Source: Blastococcus sp. TF02A-26 (GTDB lineage Bacteria > Actinomycetota > Actinomycetes > Mycobacteriales > Geodermatophilaceae). Taken from it: a stretch of 64,000 nucleotides of DNA. The stretch is taken from contig NZ_QOHG01000007.1 in assembly GCF_003319125.1 (NCBI RefSeq), forward strand, positions 162,473 through 226,472, given 5' to 3'. This document shows, in pieces, positions 24,476-32,537 of the stretch. Position numbers and translations under genes: made by a program. The first letter of the stretch is position 1. Every line of letters starts with the position of its first letter. The notes below the pieces were generated by a model that saw only the letters and a list, made by a program, of their open reading frames with translations, made no database searches and was not told where the DNA came from.

Positions 24476-26800
24476 ATGTCGAGACGGCAGCAGCGTGTCA
24501 CCACCACCCGGTGGCGACCGTTCTCCCTGCTCTTCCTGACGCTCGGCCTGACGGCGCTCTACGCGACCGGCCTGTGGGGGCGGCCGTTCAGCCCCGTCTG
24601 GGACCGGACCTACGACGTCGTCCTCTACAACCTCCCGTACCTGGCCTCGGCGGCGGCGTGCATCGCCGCGGCCCGACGCGTGCGTCCCGAGCGGCTGGCC
24701 TGGCACGGGCTGGCCGCCGCGATGCTGCTGGGGGCGCTCGGCAACGCCCTGCGCGTGCTGTCCTCCGGGCTGGAGGGCAGCGGGCCGGCGTCCGGTCTGG
24801 CCAACGCCGTCTCGATGCTGGCCTACCTGGCGATGTACGTGCCGATCTACGTCCTGATCCGCACCCGGGTCCCCCGGTTCCACCCCAGCATGTGGCTGGA
24901 CGGCGTCATCGGCGCACTGGGGAGCCTCGCCGCCGGCGTCGCCTTCCTGCTCGGCCCCTACCTCTTCCCCGGACCGGGCGAGCAGGTCGTGCCGGCCGCC
25001 GACCTCGTCCCCCCGATCACGACCGTGCTCCTCATCGGCGTGCTCGTCGGCGTCGGGTCGATCCTCGGCGTGCGGCTGGACCGCACGCTGTTCCTGCTCG
25101 GCGTCGGGCTGTGCTTCATCTGCGCGTCCGACCTGGTCCTGTTCGCCCTCAAGGTGCACGACACCTACGTCGACGGCGGTCCGCTCGAGCTCGGCTGGCT
25201 GGTGTGCGTGGTCCTGGCCGCCGCGGCGGCGACGGGCGCGCAGGAGCGGCCGGTCCCCGTGGACCGCCCCGGCTCGCGCCTGGGGTGGCGGCTGCTGGCG
25301 CTGCCCCTGGTCTGCATCGTCGCCGCCCTCGCCGTCCTCGCGGCCGGCTGGTCCCAGCCGCTGCCCGCCGTCTCGGCGTGGCTGGCCATCGGCTCCGTGC
25401 TGGCCGGGCTCGCCCGCATCGGCGTCACCTTCCGCGAGGTGCGCAGCTTCAACCAGGTCAAGCGCGAGTCGCGCACCGACGAGCTCACCGGCCTGCCCAA
25501 CCGTCGCTCGCTGCTGGAGGACGCCGAGCGCATCGTGGCCGCAGCGACCCCGGAGCAGCCGGCTGCCTTCCTGCTGCTCGACATGGACGGCTTCAAGGAG
25601 GTCAACGACAGCCTCGGGCACACCGCCGGCGACGAGCTGCTGCGCCTGATCGGCCCGCGGCTGCGCGGGTCCCTCCGCTCGCAGGACGTCCTGGCCCGCC
25701 TCGGGGGCGACGAGTTCGCCGTCCTGCTGCCCGGGACCGGCGTCCAGCAGGCCCAGCTCCTGGCCGAGCGCCTGCGCGAGCTCCTCCTCGAGCCGTTCAC
25801 CGTGTCCGGCGTCCGGCTGCACGTCGGCGTCAGCATCGGTGTGGCGACGACGCCCGCCCCGGCCGCGACCGTGCAGGAACTGCTGCACTGCGCCGACGTG
25901 GCGATGTACACCGCGAAGAACGACCGCGTGGGCGTGCACGTCTACGTCCCCGACCCCGTGACCGGCACCGCCGGCAGCGATCGGCTCCGCACCATGGAGG
26001 AGCTGCGCACCGCGCTGGGGAGCGACGAGCTCGTCATCCACCTGCAGCCGCAGACGAGCCTGCACGACGGCAGCGTCGTCGGCGCCGAGGCGCTCATCCG
26101 GTGGAACCACCCCACCCGGGGTCTGCTCTCCCCCGCCCACCTGCTGCCCGCCGCCGAGCAGGCCGGACTGCTGCGCCCGCTGACCGACCGCGTGCTCGAG
26201 CTGGCGCTCGAGGCGGTCGCCCTCTGGTGGCCCGAGCGCCGGGTCCCGGTCGCGGTGAACCTCTCCGCGGCCAACGTCACCGACCTCGACCTGCCGGAGA
26301 AGGTGGCCGCCGCGCTGCAGCGCCACGGTCTGCCCAGCGAGGCCCTGACCCTCGAACTGGTCGAGGACACCCTGATGACCGACGCCGAGCGGGGCCGCAC
26401 GGTGCTCGGCGACCTGCGCCGCATCGGCGTGCGGACGTCGATCGACGACTACGGCACCGGGTACAGCTCGCTCGCCTACCTGCGGCACCTGCCGGCCGAC
26501 GAGCTCAAGCTGGACCGGTCGCTGACCGCCGACGTCGACCGCGACCCCCGGGCCGCGGCGATCGTCCAGCACACCGTCGCGCTGGCCCACGACCTCGGCC
26601 TCACCCTGGTCGCCGAGGGCGTGGAGACACTGGCGACGAGCGCGACGCTCGCCCGGCTGGGCTGCGACGTCGCGCAGGGCTTCGCGATCGCCCGCCCCAT
26701 GCCCGTGGGCGACTTCCTCTCGTGGTTGGCCGCCTCCGACGCCGGTGTGTTGAGTACCACGCTGATCCCCGACCTGAGCTCCGGAGTGCGCGCGAACTGA
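24476..26800 (+). CDS. Membrane-bound GGDEF-EAL protein (c-di-GMP synthesis/hydrolysis)
   Basis: The 774-aa protein has about ten N-terminal transmembrane helices (residues about 15-320). A GGDEF domain follows, with ARLGGDEFAVLL and an upstream I-site RSQD five residues before GGDEF. The EAL domain shows GAEALIRWNHP, VNLSAAN, ELVEDTLM, IDDYGTGYSS, LKLDRSL and EGVET. All catalytic signatures of both halves look intact, so it could make or break c-di-GMP, with product inhibition through the I-site. The start is uncertain: ATG 24476 is chosen, but GTG 24419 in the same frame would add 19 residues. It appears monocistronic. Confidence 0.93.
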   Translation: MSRRQQRVTTTRWRPFSLLFLTLGLTALYATGLWGRPFSPVWDRTYDVVLYNLPYLASAAACIAAARRVRPERLAWHGLAAAMLLGALGNALRVLSSGLEGSGPASGLANAVSMLAYLAMYVPIYVLIRTRVPRFHPSMWLDGVIGALGSLAAGVAFLLGPYLFPGPGEQVVPAADLVPPITTVLLIGVLVGVGSILGVRLDRTLFLLGVGLCFICASDLVLFALKVHDTYVDGGPLELGWLVCVVLAAAAATGAQERPVPVDRPGSRLGWRLLALPLVCIVAALAVLAAGWSQPLPAVSAWLAIGSVLAGLARIGVTFREVRSFNQVKRESRTDELTGLPNRRSLLEDAERIVAAATPEQPAAFLLLDMDGFKEVNDSLGHTAGDELLRLIGPRLRGSLRSQDVLARLGGDEFAVLLPGTGVQQAQLLAERLRELLLEPFTVSGVRLHVGVSIGVATTPAPAATVQELLHCADVAMYTAKNDRVGVHVYVPDPVTGTAGSDRLRTMEELRTALGSDELVIHLQPQTSLHDGSVVGAEALIRWNHPTRGLLSPAHLLPAAEQAGLLRPLTDRVLELALEAVALWWPERRVPVAVNLSAANVTDLDLPEKVAAALQRHGLPSEALTLELVEDTLMTDAERGRTVLGDLRRIGVRTSIDDYGTGYSSLAYLRHLPADELKLDRSLTADVDRDPRAAAIVQHTVALAHDLGLTLVAEGVETLATSATLARLGCDVAQGFAIARPMPVGDFLSWLAASDAGVLSTTLIPDLSSGVRAN

Positions 26801-26863
26801 CCACCAACGTGCGGTTGATGTCGTCCGATCAGGCGTAGCGGAACTGACTCGTCACCCACAGTC

Positions 26864-27307
26864 ATGCACCATGGGCGCGTGCACCCGTCCTCGACCTTCT
26901 CCGCCCTGGTCAGCTCGCCGCCGCGCAGCGGTGACAGCACCCCTCCCCAGCCGGGCTCCAGGGGGTGGTACGAGCTCGCCCCGGAGATCCTCCGGCAACG
27001 CCTGGTGATCGAGGGCGTCCCGGCCGGCCCCGTCGACGACGAGCAGATCCGGCAGTACCTCTCGGCGCTGTCGCGCGAGGTCGACATGGTGCAGCTGCTG
27101 GAGCCGGTGACCCACCGCTCGGACCTCTACGGCTGGGCCGGGTGGATCCACTGGGAGACCTCCGGCGCCCATTTCTACGCGTGGGAGCAGCCGCGGCTGT
27201 TCTTCTCGGTCGACATCTACACGTGCAAGGCGTTCGACCCCGACGTCGCCGTCGCCTTCACCCGCGAGTTCTTCTCCGCGGGCACGATCGTCGCGAAGTC
27301 CTTCTGA
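26864..27307 (+). CDS. SpeD-like (S-adenosylmethionine decarboxylase family) protein
   Basis: The 147-aa protein resembles prokaryotic AdoMetDC. It has EILRQRLVIEG, a central two-strand part, then WIHWETSGAHFYAW (residues 94-107) and the closing strand FFSVDIYTCKAFDP, equivalent to the LDVFTCG region of SpeD. SpeD proteins cut themselves at a Ser to make a pyruvoyl cofactor. The usual ESH-x4-H pattern is altered to E98-T-S100-G-A-H103; C121 matches the conserved Cys. No spermidine synthase gene is near. The next gene, a LuxI/FeeM-like acyltransferase, starts one base after the stop, so its product may be an acyl-acceptor amine rather than polyamine. Start: ATG 26864 or GTG 26879. Confidence 0.75.
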   Translation: MHHGRVHPSSTFSALVSSPPRSGDSTPPQPGSRGWYELAPEILRQRLVIEGVPAGPVDDEQIRQYLSALSREVDMVQLLEPVTHRSDLYGWAGWIHWETSGAHFYAWEQPRLFFSVDIYTCKAFDPDVAVAFTREFFSAGTIVAKSF

Positions 27308-27308
27308 G

Positions 27309-28103
27309 GTGGCGCTCCGGCTGCTGATCGCGCACACCCCCGCCGAGCGCGACGCCGCCCGGCGGGTCGAAGCGCAGGTGTTCCTGGAGGCCTTCGGGAA
27401 CACCCCGGACGTCATGGAGCAGGAGTACGGCCCCTACGAGGCGCTCTCCCGCTTCGTCGTCGTCGTCGACGACGCCGACGGGTCGGCGCTGGGCACCGCC
27501 CGGCTGATCACCCCCGACGACGCCGGCACGCTGAAGACACTGGTCGACATGGCCGGCGACCCGTGGCACCTCCCGCCCGCCGAGGCTCTCGAGGCGAAGG
27601 GCCTCACCGGCCGCGTGGTCTGGGACGTCGCCACGCTCGCCGTCGACCCCCGGTTCCGCGCCGGTGCCGCGGGCGCCGAGGTCAGCCTCGCGCTGTGCCA
27701 CGGCATCTGGCAGTACTCCCGCAACTGTGGCGTCGACGGGCTCGTCACGATCCTCGACGACGGCGTGCTGCAGCTGGTCCAGGCGATGGGCCTGCCGTGG
27801 TTCCCCATGACCGGGGCCAGTTCGCACCCGTACCTGGGCTCTCCGGCGAGCACGCCCTGCGACTTCCTCGTGGCGACGGCGGGCGACCACGTGCGCGCCA
27901 CGCAGCCCGAGCTCGCCCCGGCGCTGGTCGAGGGCCGGTTCCGGTCCATCACGCTGGACCCGGCCGACCTCTCCGCCGACCGCGGCGGACCGCTGGACGA
28001 GCCCGACCCGATGCCGGTGCAGTCCGCGGTCCCGCGCCGCGACACCACCGGCTGGCGCCCCCCGACGGCGAACCGCGGCGTCACCTCGTCACCTGCGCGC
28101 TGA
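27309..28103 (+). CDS. LuxI/FeeM-like GNAT N-acyltransferase
   Basis: The 264-aa protein has the autoinducer-synthase branch of the GNAT fold. Visible parts are ERDAARRVEAQVFLEAFG at the N-terminus, SRFVVVVDDADGSALGTARL, VVWDVATLAVDPRFR and the helix LCHGIWQYSRNCGVDGLVTI followed by QAMGLPWFPM. FeeM-type enzymes transfer acyl groups to amino acids, LuxI-type to SAM-derived homoserine lactone. A proline-rich, probably disordered tail begins near residue 225. The GTG start comes one base after the SpeD-like stop, which implies translational coupling. The function is not established. Confidence 0.75.
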   Translation: MALRLLIAHTPAERDAARRVEAQVFLEAFGNTPDVMEQEYGPYEALSRFVVVVDDADGSALGTARLITPDDAGTLKTLVDMAGDPWHLPPAEALEAKGLTGRVVWDVATLAVDPRFRAGAAGAEVSLALCHGIWQYSRNCGVDGLVTILDDGVLQLVQAMGLPWFPMTGASSHPYLGSPASTPCDFLVATAGDHVRATQPELAPALVEGRFRSITLDPADLSADRGGPLDEPDPMPVQSAVPRRDTTGWRPPTANRGVTSSPAR

Positions 28104-28106
28104 CGG

Positions 28107-28155
28107 CCCCGTCCAGAGGCTCGTCCCGAGCCTGCGAGGGATGAGGGGGACGGGG
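28107..28155. terminator. Bidirectional hairpin between convergent genes
   Basis: CCCCGTCC / GGACGGGG forms the outer stem and CTCGTCCC / GGGATGAG (one G-T pair) an inner stem. It sits between the stop codons of the acyltransferase (28103) and the ABC permease (28160), serving either direction. Confidence 0.65.
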
Positions 28156-28159
28156 TCCT

Positions 28160-29011
28160 TCAGACGTCGCGGCGGTCGAGCGTGACCGCCGTCAGCGCCC
28201 AGACCAGCGCGATCCAGGCGAGGGCCCAGAGCAGGTAGGGGACGGCGAGCGGCGCCTCGCTGAGGAACGGGAAGCCGGCGCCCTCGCTGCCCATGGTGGC
28301 CAGGGCGGAGGGGTCCTGGAACGCGTGCATCGCACCGCGCCACAAGCCGTCGGTGGGCAGCAGCACCCGCGACACCGTGCCGACCCGCTCCACGCCCTCG
28401 TTGCCGAGCACCTGCCCGACGTTGCCGACGATCCCCGCGACCCAGGTGGCGCCGAACAGCCCCACGGCGACCACGCCGGAGGCCATCGGCGAGATGACGC
28501 TCGACAGCAGCAGGCCCAGGGTGAGCAGCACGATGGTCTGCGCGGCCAGCAGGGCCAGCCCACCGGCGGGGTCCGGCGGCCAGTAGCCGACCGCCCACCG
28601 GACGACGAGGAACTGGGCGAGCCCGGCCACCACGACGTAGCCGCAGCCGACGGCGACCAGGCCGAGCCACTTGCCCAGCAGCAGGGTCGTGCGCCGGATC
28701 GGTCGGGCCATGACCGACAGCGCCATCCCCGACTCGATCTCGCCGGAGACGGTCGGCCCGGCCAGGAACGCGGTGCCCAGCGCGGCGATCAGGCTCAGCC
28801 CGAACATCACCAGGTTGAGCAGCTGGGAGGCGATCAGCCGGGCCTGGCCGGAGGTGAGGTCGCCGAACTCGGTGTCCAGCCCGGTCAGCCGGGAGAACCC
28901 CCAGCCGCTGAGGACCAGCAGCGCGACGGTGAGGACGGCCAGCGCCCACAGCACGCGCCGGCGGGCGGCCTCCCGGACGGTCAGCCGCGCGATGGTGAGG
29001 ACGGCGCTCAC
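28160..29011 (-). CDS. ABC-2 type transporter permease
   Basis: The 283-aa membrane protein has six hydrophobic helices, including AALGTAFLAGPTVSGEIESG with the ABC-2 family 'SGEIESG' turn, MARPIRRTTLLLGKW, LLLSSVISPMASGVVAVGL and LLWALAWIALVWALTAVTL. It would be the membrane half of an exporter. The GTG start overlaps the stop of the ATPase gene by 4 bp, so the two are coupled. It is the last gene of the sigma / anti-sigma / ABC operon. Substrate is unknown. Confidence 0.88.
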   Translation of the reverse strand: MSAVLTIARLTVREAARRRVLWALAVLTVALLVLSGWGFSRLTGLDTEFGDLTSGQARLIASQLLNLVMFGLSLIAALGTAFLAGPTVSGEIESGMALSVMARPIRRTTLLLGKWLGLVAVGCGYVVVAGLAQFLVVRWAVGYWPPDPAGGLALLAAQTIVLLTLGLLLSSVISPMASGVVAVGLFGATWVAGIVGNVGQVLGNEGVERVGTVSRVLLPTDGLWRGAMHAFQDPSALATMGSEGAGFPFLSEAPLAVPYLLWALAWIALVWALTAVTLDRRDV

Positions 29012-29982
29012 CGTTGCTCCCCCGGACCGTGCCCGGCGCGCAGGATGCCGAGCAACCGCTCCTCGAGGCTGATCCGGGCGGGCTCCACCGCGTGCACCCC
29101 GACCCCGAGCGCGACCAGGTCGGCCACCAGCGCCGGCACCGACCGGCCGTCGTCCTCGGCCGGCAGCACCACCGTGAAGCGGTCGCCGCCGCCGGAGACC
29201 TCCCCGGCCGCGCGCAGCCGCGCCTCGGCGCGGGCGTCCACCCCGGTGAGGTGCAGCTTCACCTCGCGCCGGCCGAGCAGCTCGGCGAGCGTGCCGGCCG
29301 CCGCCACCCGGCCCTGGTCGAGGATCACCACCCGGTCGCAGACCCGCTCCACCTCGCCGATCAGGTGCGAGTTGAGCAGCACCGCCACGCCCCGCGCCTT
29401 GAGCGACAGCACCAGGTCGCGCACGTCGACCCGGCCGATCGGGTCCAGCGCGCTGGTCGGCTCGTCGAGGACCACGAGTTCCGGGCGGCCGACCAGCGCG
29501 ACGGCCAGGCCCAGCCGCTGCTGCATCCCCTTGGAGAAGCCGCCGACGCGGTCGGCGGCGCGTCCGTCCAGGCCGACGGTCGCCAGCCGCTCGCGCCCCT
29601 CCGCCCCGGTCATCGGCACTCCGGCCAGTCGGGCGTGCAGCGCCAGGACCTCCGCGGCGGTGAGCCACGGCTGGTAGCGGAACAGCTCGGGGAGGTAGCC
29701 CACCCGCTGCCGGGAGGCCGGGTCGCTGCCCGGCCGGCCCAGCACCATGACCTCGCCCGCGTCCGCCCGGACCAGCCCCAGCAGCATCTTGATCACGCTG
29801 GTCTTGCCGGCACCGTTGGGCCCGAGCAGCCCGACCACCTCGCCGCGGCCGACGGCGAACGAGACACCGTCGACCGCCGTCCGGCGCCGGTACCGCTTGC
29901 GCAGTCCCGAGCACCACACCGCCGGGGAGTCCGGCAGGTCCGCGACCAGCTCGGCCGCGCTCCGGGTGTCCTCCGCCGCCAC
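29008..29982 (-). CDS. ABC transporter ATP-binding protein
   Basis: The 324-aa protein has Walker A GLLGPNGAGKTS, signature FSKGMQQRLGLAVAL, Walker B LVVLDEPTSALDP and the H-loop LLNSHLIGEVE. A C-terminal domain of about 90 residues follows (residues 235-324), with LHLTGVDARAEARLRAAGEV and a final SLEERLLGILRAG, as in exporters of the CcmA/DrrA type. The GTG start is 2 bases after the anti-sigma stop, so expression is tied to the sigma operon. The two ABC genes are the probable effector output of the sigma system. Confidence 0.92.
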   Translation of the reverse strand: MAAEDTRSAAELVADLPDSPAVWCSGLRKRYRRRTAVDGVSFAVGRGEVVGLLGPNGAGKTSVIKMLLGLVRADAGEVMVLGRPGSDPASRQRVGYLPELFRYQPWLTAAEVLALHARLAGVPMTGAEGRERLATVGLDGRAADRVGGFSKGMQQRLGLAVALVGRPELVVLDEPTSALDPIGRVDVRDLVLSLKARGVAVLLNSHLIGEVERVCDRVVILDQGRVAAAGTLAELLGRREVKLHLTGVDARAEARLRAAGEVSGGGDRFTVVLPAEDDGRSVPALVADLVALGVGVHAVEPARISLEERLLGILRAGHGPGEQR

Positions 29983-29984
29983 GG

Positions 29985-31055
29985 TCAGCGCAGGCCGCGG
30001 GCGACGGCGAGGACCTCGTCGGCGCTCACCGCACCGGCGACCGCGGTGAGCACGCCGTCCTCCACCCAGACCACGCCGGCGACCACGCCGTCCCGGGACT
30101 GCAGCACGGTGGCCGGCACGCCGTCGACGTCGGCGGTCGAGCTGGTAACCATCCCCTCGGGCACGGGCAGCGGCAGCGTCCGCGCGTCGGCCGAGAACTC
30201 GCGCAGCTGGTCGGCGACGTCGTCGGGCAGGCTCGGGAGCGAGAGCAGGTAGTCGCGCACCGTCTCGAACGGCACGCCGTCGGACTCGGCGGTCGGCGCG
30301 ACCGCCCGCCCCACGGCGAACACCGGGATGCCGGAGGGCTGCCGCCAGACGGCGGCGACGGCGGGGCCGGCCGAGAGCTGCACCCGGCTGCCGTCGAGCC
30401 CGGGCGGCGGAGCCGGCAGCTCCTCCCCCGCGGCGTCGGCGGCCTGCGCCGCCTCCTCCGCCGAGAAGGTGAACACCGCCCTCAGCGGGTCGACGACGAG
30501 GTACTCGGGATCCCCGGTCACGCCGGTCGGGAGGTCGCCGGCCTCCGGCACCGCCAGGCCGGTCCGCTCCTCGGCGGCCGCGGCGTCGGGCACCGAGGTG
30601 GGCTCCTCGTCCCCGGTGACCTCGAGGTCGCCGAAGTCGGACAGGTCGGGCAGTGCCACGAGGTCGCCCTCGCTCAGCTCCACCGGCTGCACCTGCTCGG
30701 TGCGGAAGATCGGCAGCCAGTCGTTGGCCGCGGCGACCCCGGCGCCGGAGAGAACGACGACCGCGCCCAGTGCAGCGGCGGCCGGACCGCGGAGCGCGGG
30801 TGCCCACCGGCGGCGGGCCGGCGCCGCCGTCCGCCCGGCCGGGGCGGCCGAACGCAGCCGCATCCAGGCGGCGTCGACGTCGACCGGCACGTCGGGGGCG
30901 GGCAGCACTGCGGCGGCGGCCCGGGCGTCGGCGCGGGCTGCATCGAGGCCGGCGAGGCAGGTGGCGCAGCCGGCGACGTGCGCGCGGTCGGCGTCAGGGA
31001 CACCGACCGGCTCGTCGACCAGCCGGCGCAGGACGCCCTCAGTCGGATGACGCAT
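29985..31055 (-). CDS. Zinc-finger anti-sigma factor with membrane anchor
   Basis: The 356-aa protein has an N-terminal zf-HC2 domain with HVAGCATCL (H-x3-C-x2-C) at residues about 26-34, one transmembrane helix AAAALGAVVVLSGAGVAAAN near residues 92-111, and an extracytoplasmic region of about 245 residues. The last part, GVPATVLQSRDGVVAGVVWV, resembles the sensor/regulatory domains of RsgI- and DUF4367-type anti-sigmas. Its start lies inside the sigma gene (17-bp overlap), the typical sigma/anti-sigma arrangement. It probably senses an envelope condition and releases the sigma factor. Confidence 0.9.
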   Translation of the reverse strand: MRHPTEGVLRRLVDEPVGVPDADRAHVAGCATCLAGLDAARADARAAAAVLPAPDVPVDVDAAWMRLRSAAPAGRTAAPARRRWAPALRGPAAAALGAVVVLSGAGVAAANDWLPIFRTEQVQPVELSEGDLVALPDLSDFGDLEVTGDEEPTSVPDAAAAEERTGLAVPEAGDLPTGVTGDPEYLVVDPLRAVFTFSAEEAAQAADAAGEELPAPPPGLDGSRVQLSAGPAVAAVWRQPSGIPVFAVGRAVAPTAESDGVPFETVRDYLLSLPSLPDDVADQLREFSADARTLPLPVPEGMVTSSTADVDGVPATVLQSRDGVVAGVVWVEDGVLTAVAGAVSADEVLAVARGLR

Positions 31056-31611
31056 CGCGGACCATCTCCTTGCGCAGTGCGGACTCGGCGCGTCGCACGG
31101 TGGTGCCGACGCTGCCGACGGACAGATCGAGGGCGGCCGCCACCTCGTCGTAGCTCAGGCCGCTGTGCCGCAGGACCAGGGCGACCGCCTGCTTGCGCGG
31201 CAGCCGGGCGAGGGCGGCGCGGACCCGGCCGTGCTCCTCGCGCGAGACGACGGCGTCGGCCACGTCGGGGACCTCGGCCGGCTGCTGCCGACCGACGGCG
31301 TCCTCCCGGGCGGTGCGCCGCCGGCCGGACCGGAGGAGGTTCAGCGCGGTGTGCGCGGCGGCCACGCTCAGCCAGCCACCGGCCTCGGCCGCCGGCACCG
31401 AGGAGCGACCGAAGTCGAGGAACACCTCCTGGGCGACGTCCTCGGCCTGGTCGCGCGAGCCGAGCACCCGGGCGGCCACGCCGACCACCCGCGGGTAGTG
31501 GGCGCGGAAGACCTCCTCGAGGTCCGCCCGGACGCGCTCCCTCACGCGCCCTCGGGACGCCGGGACGGCGAGGGGAGGCACCGTCCACCGCTCGTGCTGC
31601 ACCAGGTCCAC
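31039..31611 (-). CDS. ECF sigma factor
   Basis: The 190-aa protein has sigma region 2 (VFRAHYPRVVGVAARVLGSR, RDQAEDVAQEVFLDF) and region 4 (LARLPRKQAVALVLRHSGLS, YDEVAAALDLSVGSVGTTVR). There is no SnoaL extension or C-terminal addition, so it is a plain ECF factor. The GTG start is at 31611. The operon continues with the membrane anti-sigma and an ABC exporter, so the regulon probably includes its own operon. The upstream 129 bp should hold the self-regulated promoter, but I cannot identify it with confidence. Confidence 0.93.
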   Translation of the reverse strand: MDLVQHERWTVPPLAVPASRGRVRERVRADLEEVFRAHYPRVVGVAARVLGSRDQAEDVAQEVFLDFGRSSVPAAEAGGWLSVAAAHTALNLLRSGRRRTAREDAVGRQQPAEVPDVADAVVSREEHGRVRAALARLPRKQAVALVLRHSGLSYDEVAAALDLSVGSVGTTVRRAESALRKEMVRDASSD

Positions 31612-31740
31612 ATCAGGTACAGCACCGCCGGGGCCGCGGATGTGACACGGCCAGAGGATGCACCCCGCGCCGATCTTGCGATCTCATGACGAAGCGCGTC
31701 GAGCCGGGTGGACGGCTCCGGCGGCGGGCACCACCCCGGC

Positions 31741-31911
31741 ATGAGTGCGATGGACAAGATGAAGAACAAGGCCGAGGAACTCACCGGGAAGGCCAAGGAG
31801 ACGACGGGCGACGCGACCGGCGACCGCGACCTGCAGGCGGAGGGCAAGGCCGACCAGACGACCGGCAACCTCAAGCAGGCGGGCGAGAAGGTCAAGGACG
31901 TCTTCGAGTAG
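31741..31911 (+). CDS. CsbD-family stress protein
   Basis: The 56-aa hydrophilic, Lys/Glu/Thr-rich protein matches the CsbD family: MSAMDKMKNKAEELTGKAKE, TTGDATGDRDLQAEGKADQT, then GNLKQAGEKVKDVF. CsbD proteins are induced in general stress, with no known biochemical role. The ATG at 31741 is the only sensible start, 33 bases into a longer open frame. It is divergent from the ECF sigma gene and followed by a strong hairpin, so it is monocistronic. Confidence 0.92.
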   Translation: MSAMDKMKNKAEELTGKAKETTGDATGDRDLQAEGKADQTTGNLKQAGEKVKDVFE

Positions 31912-31919
31912 GCCGACCC

Positions 31920-31954
31920 GGCCCGGTCGTCCCTCGACGGGGGACGACCGGGCC
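31920..31954 (+). terminator. Strong hairpin after the CsbD gene
   Basis: GGCCCGGTCGTCCC (31920-31933) pairs perfectly over 14 bp with GGGACGACCGGGCC (31941-31954) across a 7-base loop, starting 9 bases after the stop. There is no T tract. Confidence 0.8.
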
Positions 31955-32110
31955 GTACCCGCCCTCCCGGGTGCCACCCGGTCGGGCGGTTCCGACGCGC
32001 CCTCGGATCCGAACCGGCAACTCGCGCCGTGTCCGAGGCGTTACCTTTTGCGTACGCACATCGAGCCCCGGCAACGGCGCCGGCGGCCGGGAGAGGGTGG
32101 GCAGCGCACG

Positions 32111-32431
32111 ATGGAGACGAGTGTGGTCGACGTCCCCGACAAGGGGCGGTTCGAGGTCCGGCTGGGCGAGCGCGTCGTCGGCCTCGCCAGCTACCACGTC
32201 GAGAACGGCGTGATGACGCTCCCGCACACCGAGGTCGACCCGTCCGTGGGCGGCCGTGGCATCGGCTCCGCGCTGGTCGCCGGGGTCCTCGACGCGGCAC
32301 GCGAGCGCGGCCTGCACGTCCTGCCGTACTGCTCCTTCATCCGGCACTACATCCAGCAGCACCCGGACTACATGGACCTGGTGCGGGGCGACGACCGCCC
32401 GCACTTCGGGCTGGCCACCGCCCAGGCGTAG
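32111..32431 (+). CDS. Small GNAT acetyltransferase (YidJ-type)
   Basis: The 106-aa protein is the compact GCN5-like type: GRFEVRLGERVVGLASYHV, then EVDPSVGGRGIGSALVAGVL as the acetyl-CoA pyrophosphate loop (GGRGIGSAL), and VLPYCSFIRHYIQQHPDY. These small acetyltransferases are widespread with mostly unknown substrates. The start is ATG 32111. The 199 bp before it contain the CsbD hairpin; no other feature is evident. Confidence 0.9.
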   Translation: METSVVDVPDKGRFEVRLGERVVGLASYHVENGVMTLPHTEVDPSVGGRGIGSALVAGVLDAARERGLHVLPYCSFIRHYIQQHPDYMDLVRGDDRPHFGLATAQA

Positions 32432-32441
32432 CCCTTCCCGG

Positions 32442-32493
32442 CCTCGGTGCAGGGGCCCGCGCCGAGCGTGCGAGGCGTGGGCGGGCACCGAGG
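32442..32493 (+). terminator. Possible hairpin between the GNAT and photolyase genes
   Basis: CCTCGGTGC (32442-32450) pairs with GCACCGAGG (32485-32493) over 9 bp, with a 34-base G+C-rich loop that can fold further. It may end transcription of the small GNAT gene. Confidence 0.4.
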
Positions 32494-32537
32494 TCCTTCG
32501 ACTGCGCACAACCGGAATCGCACATAGCGTGGCGCGG

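Noticed and set aside
24407..26590. A 727-codon minus-strand open frame opposite the GGDEF-EAL gene.
   Set aside because: It is composed of Gly/Gln/His/Asp/Arg-rich sequence without any domain, while the plus strand carries all catalytic motifs of a GGDEF-EAL protein.
26879..27307. Classification of the SpeD-like gene as an ordinary spermidine-pathway speD.
   Set aside because: There is no speE next to it, the ESH motif is altered, and an acyltransferase is coupled to it; the classical role is not supported.
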